Assembly: GCA_019120315.1 (NCBI GenBank)
Contig: DWVJ01000021.1
Coordinates: 1-64,000 of the forward strand
Direction: 5' to 3'
DNA: 64,000 nucleotides
From: Candidatus Ruminococcus avistercoris
GTDB taxonomy: Bacteria; Bacillota; Clostridia; Lachnospirales; Lachnospiraceae
The stretch's first letter is position 1. Each line of letters starts with the position of its first letter. The translations under genes and the position numbers were made by a program. This document shows, in pieces, positions 8,336 through 15,312 of this stretch. The notes under the pieces were generated by a model that was given only the letters and a program-made list of their open reading frames with translations, was not told where the DNA came from and did not search any database.

Positions 8336-9988
8336 ATGATGAACTACAGAAAATACAAAAGGCAGTATTTTATGCCGCCGGAAGACTGCTATGACTGGGT
8401 GAAAAAAGAATATATCGAAAAAGCGCCCGTCTGGTGCAGCGTGGATCTGCGGGACGGCAATCAGGCGCTGGTGATCCCCATGAGTCTGGATCAGAAGGTG
8501 GCTTTCTTTAAACTTCTGGTGGATATCGGATTTAAGGAGATCGAGGTGGGCTTCCCGGCTGCGTCCGATACGGAATATATTTTCCTGCGGACGTTGATCG
8601 AACAGAATCTGATTCCCGATGATGTCACCATCCAGGTGCTGACCCAGGCCAGAGAGCACATCATCCGCAAAACCTTTGAAGCGTTAAAGGGAGCCAAAAA
8701 GGCGGTGGTTCATGTATACAATTCCACTTCCCTTGCACAAAGAGAGCAGGTGTTCCGGAAATCAAAAGAGGAGATTTTAAAGATTGCCGTGGACGGAGCG
8801 GCGCTGCTGAAAAAACTGGCCGATGAGACGGAGGGGAATTTCCTGTTTGAATACAGCCCGGAGAGCTTTACCGGTACGGAACCGGAGTATGCCCTGGAAG
8901 TGGTAAATGCCGTCCTGGATGTATGGCAGCCAACGGCGGATAAAAAGGCCATCATCAATCTTCCTGTGACGGTGGAGCATTCCCTGCCCCATGTCTATGC
9001 CTGCCAGATCGAATATATGCACAAGCATATGAAATACCGTGACAACGTGGTACTGTCCTTGCATCCCCATAACGACAGGGGCTGCGGCGTGGCGGATACG
9101 GAGCTGGGCATTCTGGCCGGCGCGGACCGGATCGAGGGTACGCTGTTTGGAAACGGGGAGCGTACGGGAAATGTGGACATCGTGACGCTGGCCATGAACA
9201 TGTATTCCCAGGGGGTGGACCCGCAGCTGAAGTTTGATAATATGCCGGATATCTGTGAAAAATATCAGGAGTATACCGGCATGGAGATCAACGCCAGAAG
9301 TCCCTACAGCGGTTCGCTGGTGTTTGCCGCCTTCTCCGGTTCCCATCAGGACGCCATCGCCAAGGGCATGAAATGGATCGAGGAAAAGACGCCGGGACAG
9401 TGGACGGTGCCTTATCTTCCCATCGATCCGACGGATATCGGCAGAAATTACGATGCGGACGTGATCCGGATCAACAGCCAGTCCGGTAAAGGAGGCGTCG
9501 GATATATCCTGGAAACCAAATTTGGTTTATGTCTGCCGGCGAAGATGCGGGAGGCCATGGGTTACGCGGCCAAAGAGGTGTCCGATCATACCCACAAAGA
9601 GCTGCATCCGGATGAAATCTTTGAGCTTTTCAAGAAGAGATTTGAAAATATTGTGGAACCGTACAATATCGTGGAGGTTCATTTCCAGCAAAAAGACGGC
9701 ATTACCACTCAGGTGACCTCCACCTTCCATGGAGAAAAGGTTACCACGGAGGCGACAGGAAACGGCCGTCTGGACGCGGTGAGCAATGCGCTGAAAAAAG
9801 CGTACGGGCTGGACTATCAGCTGGTAACCTACCAGGAGCATGCGCTGGAGAAAAGCTCCAGTTCCAGAGCCATCGCCTATGTGGGCATCCAGACGCCGGA
9901 GGGCAAAATGGCCTGGGGCGCCGCGGTGGATCCGGATATTATCCGCGCGTCCATCGACGCTCTTGTGACAGCGATCAACAACCGCTGA
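8336..9988 (+). CDS. leuA: 2-isopropylmalate synthase (long LeuA2 type)
   Basis: Condenses acetyl-CoA with 2-oxoisovalerate, the first committed step to leucine. The 550-residue length and N-terminal opening MNYRKYKRQYFMPPED match the LeuA2 group (as in actinobacteria and yeast) rather than the shorter Bacillus type. Motifs: VDLRDGNQAL (metal-binding Asp and catalytic Arg), LHPHNDRGCGVADTELG (HxH metal site and substrate contacts), GNGERTGNVD, and a C-terminal leucine-feedback domain (FHGEKVTTEATGNGRLDAV). Start follows AGGAGG. The leucine T-box upstream supports the assignment. leuBCD are not in the window. Confidence 0.95.
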   Translation: MMNYRKYKRQYFMPPEDCYDWVKKEYIEKAPVWCSVDLRDGNQALVIPMSLDQKVAFFKLLVDIGFKEIEVGFPAASDTEYIFLRTLIEQNLIPDDVTIQVLTQAREHIIRKTFEALKGAKKAVVHVYNSTSLAQREQVFRKSKEEILKIAVDGAALLKKLADETEGNFLFEYSPESFTGTEPEYALEVVNAVLDVWQPTADKKAIINLPVTVEHSLPHVYACQIEYMHKHMKYRDNVVLSLHPHNDRGCGVADTELGILAGADRIEGTLFGNGERTGNVDIVTLAMNMYSQGVDPQLKFDNMPDICEKYQEYTGMEINARSPYSGSLVFAAFSGSHQDAIAKGMKWIEEKTPGQWTVPYLPIDPTDIGRNYDADVIRINSQSGKGGVGYILETKFGLCLPAKMREAMGYAAKEVSDHTHKELHPDEIFELFKKRFENIVEPYNIVEVHFQQKDGITTQVTSTFHGEKVTTEATGNGRLDAVSNALKKAYGLDYQLVTYQEHALEKSSSSRAIAYVGIQTPEGKMAWGAAVDPDIIRASIDALVTAINNR

Positions 9989-10005
9989 TTTTGCGATTTT
10001 GGTCG

Positions 10006-10060
10006 AAAAGTGGAGAAAGACCTATTGAAAAATAGGCATTTTCCCCGAAAAAGTGGAGAA
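10006..10060. repeat. Direct repeat with intervening hairpin after leuA
   Basis: AAAAGTGGAGAA occurs at 10006-10017 and again at 10049-10060. Between them is the perfect hairpin CCTATT-GAAA-AATAGG (10021-10036) followed by CATTTTCCCC. It may be a weak leuA terminator; the paired 12-mers just upstream of the next promoter could be a regulator site. Confidence 0.45.
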
Positions 10061-10096
10061 GAATTAGTGAAATAAGCCAAAAATGGTGCTTTTCTA

Positions 10097-10125
10097 TTGA
10101 CTTTGACCGTTTGACTCTCTATACT
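10097..10125 (+). promoter_or_regulatory. Promoter of the SleB-like hydrolase
   Basis: TTGACT (10097-10102), 17-base spacer, TATACT (10120-10125); start codon about 40 bases downstream. Confidence 0.7.
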
Positions 10126-10167
10126 TTTCTTAGTGTCCGATACAATTTGTGATTAAAGGGATAGTAT

Positions 10168-11028
10168 ATGGAGAGTATCAGAAGACTGCTGTGCATGGCA
10201 AGAAGTTTGCTTGGACAGATCAGGAAAGAGCGCAGGCTGTCAAAAAGAGCTGCTCTGGCCGGGGTGATCGTTGCCGCTGCCACGGTTGGCATGACGGCAG
10301 GAGCGGCGAAGGCTTCCCATGAGGAGCAGATCCGGGAGGAACAGCAGCTGCAATCGTCCCAGGATGCATCGGATCCGGAGGAGGATCCGCAGCTGCAGGA
10401 GCCTTCCAGGCAGGAGCTCCCAAGTCTTCCCGTGGGTTTTACGGGAATTATAGAGGGAGTGGAAGCTGCGAAGGCGTCCAACAGTGAATATCATCCCATC
10501 GGAACCAGTGTGGAAGATGTGCTGGTGGGACAGCGGACGGCCAGACGGGAAGAGGTGTCCCAGTTTGACGCGGGAGAGCTGATCGAGGAATCAGTTAATA
10601 CCATTGACGACCAGTCCTGGAAATTGGTGGAGAAGACAAAGATTTCCGATAAGGATTATGAGACGCTGCTGGCTATCGTGGAGGCGGAGGCCGGCGGAGA
10701 GGATATCAAAGGAAGGATCCTGGTGGCCAATGTGATTTTCAACCGTGTCAAAAGCGATCAGTTCCCGGATACGGTGACGGAGGTCGTCTATGAACGGTCC
10801 GGCGGAAGTCCGCAGTTTTCGCCGACGGCGGATGGAAGGATTCACACGGTTACCGTGTCAGATACCACCAGGGAGGCGGTGAACCGGGCCATCGACGGCG
10901 AGGATTATTCCCAGGGAGCGCTGTTTTTCCTGGAGCGGGAGTATTCCGAAGAGCAGAATGTCAAATGGTTTGACACCAATCTGAAGTTTCTGTTCCAGCA
11001 CGGCGTGCACAGTTTTTATACGTATTAA
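10168..11028 (+). CDS. Membrane-anchored cell wall hydrolase (SleB/CwlJ family)
   Basis: A 286-residue exported protein. Basic N-terminus, then a hydrophobic segment at about residues 28-48 (signal anchor or signal peptide), a Glu/Gln/Pro-rich linker to about residue 150, and a C-terminal hydrolase_2 domain. The domain shows LLAIVEAEAGGEDIKG with the likely catalytic Glu, then VANVIFNRVKSDQFPDTVTEVVY and QFSPTADGRI, which are hallmark stretches of the SleB/CwlJ germination lytic transglycosylases. The same domain also occurs in vegetative wall enzymes, so a role in spore germination is possible but not shown. It has its own promoter and terminator. Confidence 0.85.
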   Translation: MESIRRLLCMARSLLGQIRKERRLSKRAALAGVIVAAATVGMTAGAAKASHEEQIREEQQLQSSQDASDPEEDPQLQEPSRQELPSLPVGFTGIIEGVEAAKASNSEYHPIGTSVEDVLVGQRTARREEVSQFDAGELIEESVNTIDDQSWKLVEKTKISDKDYETLLAIVEAEAGGEDIKGRILVANVIFNRVKSDQFPDTVTEVVYERSGGSPQFSPTADGRIHTVTVSDTTREAVNRAIDGEDYSQGALFFLEREYSEEQNVKWFDTNLKFLFQHGVHSFYTY

Positions 11029-11049
11029 TCTGAACAGATAAAAAGACAG

Positions 11050-11090
11050 ACTGCCGCAGTCCGGTGACAAGCCGGACCTGCGGCAGTTTT
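11050..11090 (+). terminator. Terminator of the SleB-like gene
   Basis: Stem ACTGCCGCAG/CTGCGGCAGT with a second helix TCCGG/CCGGA inside, then TTTT. Confidence 0.9.
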
Positions 11091-11119
11091 GCGTGAAAAG
11101 GAAAGGCGCTTTGTTTGTA

Positions 11120-11155
11120 AAATCCCTTTGCAGGGATTTCATTTTATGATATAGT
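11120..11155 (+). promoter_or_regulatory. thrC promoter with operator-like palindrome
   Basis: TATAGT (11150-11155) has TGA just before it (extended -10). The -35 candidate TTTGCA (11127-11132, 17-base spacer) sits exactly in the centre of a perfect inverted repeat, AAATCCCT (11120-11127) and AGGGATTT (11132-11139). Binding of a protein here would block RNA polymerase. Confidence 0.6.
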
Positions 11156-11190
11156 ATCAACAGAATAAAACGGAAGAAAGGATAATGCAG

Positions 11191-12681
11191 ATGGATATTT
11201 TATATAGAAGTACAAGAGGAAACGCAGAGACGGTGACGGCTTCCCAGGCGATTTTAAAAGGTCTGGCCGATGACGGCGGACTGTTTGTGCCGGAGCGCAT
11301 CCCGGCTCTGGATGTGGATATGGATACGCTGGCCGGGATGACTTACCAGGAAGTGGCCTATGAGGTGATGAGCCGGTTCCTGACGGATTTTACGAAAGAA
11401 GAACTGCAGACCTGCATTGCCAGAGCCTACGATGAAAAATTTGATACCGGTGAGATCGCCCCGCTGCACCAGGCGGACGGCGCGTATTTCCTGGAGCTTT
11501 TCCACGGCGCCACCATCGCTTTTAAAGATATGGCTCTTTCCATCCTGCCCCATCTGATGACGACGGCGGCCAGGAAAAATCAGGTGCACAATGATATCGT
11601 GATTCTGACGGCCACTTCGGGGGATACGGGAAAAGCGGCGCTGGCCGGGTTCGCCGATGTGCCTGGCACAAGGATCATTGTGTTCTATCCCAAGGACGGC
11701 GTCAGCCCCATTCAGGAAAAGCAGATGGTGACGCAAAAGGGGGAGAACACTTTCGTGGTCGCCATCCGCGGTAATTTTGACGACGCCCAGACCGGCGTGA
11801 AAAAGATGTTCAGCGACGAAGAGCTGTCCAGGAAGCTGGATCAGGCGGGATATCAGTTTTCTTCGGCCAATTCCATCAATATCGGCCGTCTGGTGCCCCA
11901 GGTGGTTTATTACGTGTACGCTTATGCCACACTGTATAAACAAGGGAAGATCGGCAGGGACGAAAAGATCAATGTGACGGTTCCCACGGGGAATTTCGGC
12001 AATATCCTGGCGGCTTACTATGCAAAGCAGATGGGACTGCCCATCGATATGCTGCTTTGCGCTTCCAACGAGAATAAGGTTCTGTATGATTTCTTCAAAA
12101 GCGGAACTTATGACAGAAACCGGGAATTTATCCTGACCTCGTCTCCCTCCATGGATATCCTCATCTCCAGCAATCTGGAACGGCTGATTTACCATCTGAC
12201 CGGCGACGATGCGGACCAAAACCGGGCGTTCATGGAATCTTTGTCCCGGGAAGGCCGATATGCCATTACGCCAGAGATGAAGGAACAGCTTTCTGATTTC
12301 TATGGGAATTATGCCAGCGAGGAGGAGACAGCCGCTGTCATCGCTGATATCTACCGCAAGGATGGATACGTGATCGATACCCACACGGCGGTGGCAGCCG
12401 ATGTATACCGGAAGTATCGCAAAGAGCGGGATAACGGCAGAAAAACGGTGATCGCTTCCACGGCCAGTCCCTTTAAATTTACCAGAAGCGTGATGAAGGC
12501 CATCGATTCCGGCTGTGATGATCTGACAGATTTCCAGCTGGTGGACAGATTGTCAGAACTCTCCCAGGTGAAAGTGCCAAAGGCCATCGAGGAGATCCGC
12601 ACGGCGGCTGTGCTTCACGATACGGTGGTGGAAAAAGACGGCATGAAGGGAATCGTGGAAAGGATTCTGGGGATTCATTGA
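11191..12681 (+). CDS. thrC: Threonine synthase
   Basis: PLP enzyme that turns O-phosphohomoserine into threonine. Start MDILYRSTRG at 11191, because AAAGGA is 8 bases upstream; the ATG at 11185 is only 2 bases from it. 496 residues, the longer thrC class (as in E. coli and yeast) with the N-terminal domain YRSTRGNAETVTASQAILKGLADDGGLF. PLP lysine in FHGATIAFKDMALS (about residue 112); phosphate-binding loop TATSGDTGKAAL; NFGNILAAYYAK further on. Transcribed alone; the next signal is the promoter of a structured RNA. Confidence 0.96.
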   Translation: MDILYRSTRGNAETVTASQAILKGLADDGGLFVPERIPALDVDMDTLAGMTYQEVAYEVMSRFLTDFTKEELQTCIARAYDEKFDTGEIAPLHQADGAYFLELFHGATIAFKDMALSILPHLMTTAARKNQVHNDIVILTATSGDTGKAALAGFADVPGTRIIVFYPKDGVSPIQEKQMVTQKGENTFVVAIRGNFDDAQTGVKKMFSDEELSRKLDQAGYQFSSANSINIGRLVPQVVYYVYAYATLYKQGKIGRDEKINVTVPTGNFGNILAAYYAKQMGLPIDMLLCASNENKVLYDFFKSGTYDRNREFILTSSPSMDILISSNLERLIYHLTGDDADQNRAFMESLSREGRYAITPEMKEQLSDFYGNYASEEETAAVIADIYRKDGYVIDTHTAVAADVYRKYRKERDNGRKTVIASTASPFKFTRSVMKAIDSGCDDLTDFQLVDRLSELSQVKVPKAIEEIRTAAVLHDTVVEKDGMKGIVERILGIH

Positions 12682-12706
12682 GAAATGAAAAATCTATGTA
12701 TGGTTC

Positions 12707-12735
12707 TTGTAAAATGACATAAAATAATGTATAAT
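12707..12735 (+). promoter_or_regulatory. Promoter of the structured RNA
   Basis: TTGTAA (12707-12712), 17-base spacer, perfect TATAAT (12730-12735). It predicts a start near 12742, exactly at the 5' end of the structured region. Confidence 0.8.
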
Positions 12736-12741
12736 CAGAAT

Positions 12742-12935
12742 TAAAGAAAAGGTTGTGGTAACCTGGAATGTTCGAAGCCCTATTAATTTTGAACCTACAA
12801 CTTAAAAAAGGGAGTCTTACATCGTCCGACGGATGTCAGGCCTCACGTCGTGGAAGGCAGAAGCCGGATTGCGGACACCCACCTAGCCGAGTGCTAGGAC
12901 TCAAAAAATAGGAACGGCATCCCGGGCCCACAAAA
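12742..12935 (+). ncRNA. Free-standing structured RNA, probable 6S-like RNA (class uncertain)
   Basis: There is no coding frame, but the stretch has its own strong promoter and terminator. A closing helix pairs the 5' part TTGTGG..CCTGGAATG with the 3' part CATCCCGGG..CCACAA (one mismatch). Further inside, CCTATT pairs with AATAGG and GAGTC with GACTC, enclosing local hairpins such as ACATC/GATGT and CCTAGC/GCTAGG. The long rod of helices and a size near 190 nt suit 6S RNA, the sigma-A RNA polymerase decoy. The many internal helices and alternative pairings (GTTC/GAAC, GTTGT/ACAAC) would also suit the raiA class. The RNA call is firm; the class is not. Confidence 0.75.
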
Positions 12936-12938
12936 GAC

Positions 12939-12971
12939 AAAGAGAGAGTCATTGTAAGATGGCTCTCTTTT
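12939..12971 (+). terminator. Terminator of the structured RNA
   Basis: Stem of about 10-12 bp, AGAGAGAGTCAT/ATGGCTCTCTTT, followed by TTTTC. Confidence 0.85.
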
Positions 12972-13028
12972 CATAGCGGAGAATGATAAAAACGCAGACC
13001 TGCTGCTATTGAGAATGGATATGAGATC

Positions 13029-13943
13029 ATGAAAAATTTTTTGAAAGTCGTAAATGGATTCATTGAACGGTCCAACCGGGATCATATCAGCGCCTATGCA
13101 GCTCAGAGCGCCTATTTCATTCTGCTTTCTTTTATCCCGTTTATCCTTCTTTTGATGACCTCCGTGCGTTATACGCCGCTGACGCAGAGCATGGTGCTGG
13201 AAGCGGTGGTGCGGGTAACGCCGGAAGAATTCCAGAATTTTGTTAAAATGATTATTCTGGAGGTTTACTCCAAAAGTCTGGCGGTTGTGCCGCTGACGGC
13301 TATCATCACGCTGTGGACGGCGGGGAAGGGACTTCAAGGTCTGACCAACGGCCTGAACAGCGTTTATCAGGTGTATGAAACCAGGAATTACTTTGCGGCC
13401 AGGATCCGCTCGGCATTGTATACGCTGATTTTTATCGTACTGATCGTGGCGACATTGATCCTGCTGGTATTCGGCAACAGCATACAGGGAGCGCTGGTGG
13501 AGCATCTGCCTTTTATCAGCGGCGTGACGGAAAGCATTCTTCAGATGCGTACGGCTCTTTCCCTGGTCGTGCTCTCGACGGTGTTTCTGATGATGTATAA
13601 GTTTTTGCCGAATCGGAAAGCCACTTTGAAAAGCCAGCTGCCGGGTGCGGTGATCTCCGCCGTGGCATGGTCGGTGTTTTCCCTGTGTTTTTCCATTTAT
13701 CTGGATCTTTTCAGCGTGGCCAATATGTACGGAAGCCTGACGACCCTGATCATGATCATGCTGTGGATGTATTTCTGCATGTTTATCTTTTTGCTGGGTG
13801 CGGAGATCAACGCATACTTTGAAGACCGGTTTCGCAGGCTGCAGCAGGCGGCTATGGAGCATCTGCGGATGGAGATGCGTTCTTTCGCCGGCGGGGAGGA
13901 AGAAGAGCAAAGAGAAAAGAGGGAAGAAAAGAAGGAAAAATAA
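13029..13943 (+). CDS. YihY/BrkB family membrane protein
   Basis: A 304-residue inner membrane protein with about six membrane segments. Family hallmarks: AYAAQSAYFILLSFIPFILLL near the N-terminus, ITLWTAGKGLQGLTNGLNSVYQV in the middle and YGSLTTLIMIMLWMYFCMFIFLLGAEINAYFE near the end. The tail is strongly charged (EEEEQREKREEKKEK). The family was once misnamed ribonuclease BN; its real function is unknown, possibly transport or lipid related. The ribosome binding site is weak (GGATATGAGATC). It stands alone between a structured RNA and the pheS leader. Confidence 0.92.
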   Translation: MKNFLKVVNGFIERSNRDHISAYAAQSAYFILLSFIPFILLLMTSVRYTPLTQSMVLEAVVRVTPEEFQNFVKMIILEVYSKSLAVVPLTAIITLWTAGKGLQGLTNGLNSVYQVYETRNYFAARIRSALYTLIFIVLIVATLILLVFGNSIQGALVEHLPFISGVTESILQMRTALSLVVLSTVFLMMYKFLPNRKATLKSQLPGAVISAVAWSVFSLCFSIYLDLFSVANMYGSLTTLIMIMLWMYFCMFIFLLGAEINAYFEDRFRRLQQAAMEHLRMEMRSFAGGEEEEQREKREEKKEK

Positions 13944-13950
13944 TTTTATC

Positions 13951-13978
13951 TTGACAGTACGCCCTTTTGTGATAGAAT
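13951..13978 (+). promoter_or_regulatory. Promoter of the pheS T-box leader
   Basis: Perfect TTGACA (13951-13956), 16-base spacer, TAGAAT (13973-13978) with TGA before it (extended -10). Confidence 0.75.
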
Positions 13979-13984
13979 TGTAGA

Positions 13985-14238
13985 TGATATGTAAACAGGC
14001 TGTGAAGGTGTCAGTAGACATATGCTTTCTGTCAGAGAGGAGAAGTCACCGGCTGAAAGCTTTTCCGAGTTCAGGCATATGTTGAGGTTCCCACCCAAGC
14101 CGCATTCCTGAAAACTGCAGTAGGGAGTGCCGTAAGAAGCGCGTTAAGCTTCCACGAGTGCCCGCACCGGTGCGGGAATCAGGGTGGTACCACGGATTAT
14201 CGCTTCGTCCCTATGTCAGGGACGGAGCTTCTTTTTTT
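13985..14238 (+). promoter_or_regulatory. T-box riboswitch, phenylalanine-specific, controlling pheST
   Basis: The specifier candidate is TTC (Phe) at 14088-14090 in GAGGTTCCCACC. A perfect hairpin CCCGCACC/GGTGCGGG (14161-14176) precedes the T-box core AGGGTGGTACCACGG (from 14181), whose TGGT (14185-14188) pairs with ACCA, fitting the A discriminator of tRNA-Phe. The terminator stem GCTTCGTCCC/GGGACGGAGC (14202-14228) is followed by CTTCTTTTTTT. Uncharged tRNA-Phe should raise pheST expression. Confidence 0.94.
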
Positions 14239-14257
14239 GTAAAGGAGGAAAAATATC

Positions 14258-15289
14258 ATGAATGAGAACATGAAAGACAGACTGCAGTCGATTCTGGATG
14301 AGGCGATGCAAAGCATTCAGCAGTCTGATGCACTGGACAAATTAAATGACGTCCGCGTCAGCTTTCTGGGAAAGAAAGGGAAACTGACCTCCGTGTTAAA
14401 GGGCATGAAGGATGTGGCGGCGGAGGAACGGCCCATCGTGGGTCAGATGGTAAACGACGCCAGACAGACCATCGAGCAGCATCTGGAGGAGACGAAGAAA
14501 CGGCTGGAGAAAGCTATCCGGGAGCGTCAGATGGAGGAGGAGACCATCGACGTCACGCTGCCGGCCAGACGGGCCAGCGTAGGCCATCGCCATCCCAACA
14601 CCATTGCCCTGGAGGAGATGGAGCGGATCTTTATCGGCATGGGCTATGAGGTGGTGGAAGGTCCGGAGATCGAATACGATCTTTATAATTTCGAAAAACT
14701 GAACATTCCTGCCAACCATCCGGCCAAGGATGAGCAGGATACCTTTTACATCAACAAAGATATCGTCCTTCGTACCCAGACTTCACCGGTGCAGGCCAGA
14801 GTGATGGAGCAGGGAAAACTTCCCATCCGCATGATCTCTCCCGGCCGCGTGTTCCGCTCCGATGAAGTGGATGCCACCCACTCTCCTTCTTTCCATCAGA
14901 TTGAAGGACTGGTGGTGGACAAAAACATTACTTTTGCGGATCTGAAAGGAACGCTGGAACAGTTTGCCAAGGAACTGTTCGGGCCGGAGACCAAGACCAA
15001 GTTCCGTCCTCACCATTTCCCGTTCACAGAACCCAGCGCCGAGGTGGATGTTTCCTGCTTTAAATGCGGCGGAAAGGGATGCCGTTTCTGTAAGGGATCC
15101 GGCTGGATCGAGATCCTGGGATGCGGCATGGTGCATCCCCATGTGTTCGAGATGTGCGGTATCGACCCGGAAGTGTACACCGGATTTGCTTTCGGCGTAG
15201 GGCTGGAGCGTATCGCGCTGCTGAAATATGAAATCGACGATATGCGTCTGCTGTATGAGAACGACGACCGGTTCCTGAAACAGTTCTGA
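14258..15289 (+). CDS. pheS: Phenylalanyl-tRNA synthetase alpha subunit
   Basis: Catalytic subunit of the alpha2-beta2 class II enzyme that charges tRNA-Phe. 343 residues, family-typical. The N-terminal 90 residues form the tRNA-binding coiled coil ([19 protein letters not shown]). The catalytic core shows [11 protein letters not shown], motif 2 ([25 protein letters not shown]), a Cys-rich insertion [16 protein letters not shown] typical of PheS, and motif 3 [28 protein letters not shown] precedes the ATG. It lies 23 bases upstream of pheT in the same operon. Confidence 0.97.
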   Translation: MNENMKDRLQSILDEAMQSIQQSDALDKLNDVRVSFLGKKGKLTSVLKGMKDVAAEERPIVGQMVNDARQTIEQHLEETKKRLEKAIRERQMEEETIDVTLPARRASVGHRHPNTIALEEMERIFIGMGYEVVEGPEIEYDLYNFEKLNIPANHPAKDEQDTFYINKDIVLRTQTSPVQARVMEQGKLPIRMISPGRVFRSDEVDATHSPSFHQIEGLVVDKNITFADLKGTLEQFAKELFGPETKTKFRPHHFPFTEPSAEVDVSCFKCGGKGCRFCKGSGWIEILGCGMVHPHVFEMCGIDPEVYTGFAFGVGLERIALLKYEIDDMRLLYENDDRFLKQF

Positions 15290-15312
15290 CAGGGGATAGG
15301 AGGAAAAAGAGG

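Noticed and set aside
11254-12384. Open frame of about 376 codons on the minus strand
   Set aside because: Antisense shadow of thrC.
12894-14021. Open frame of about 375 codons on the minus strand
   Set aside because: Opposite yihY and extends into the structured RNA and T-box leader; composition is His/Arg/Gln rich as usual for shadows.
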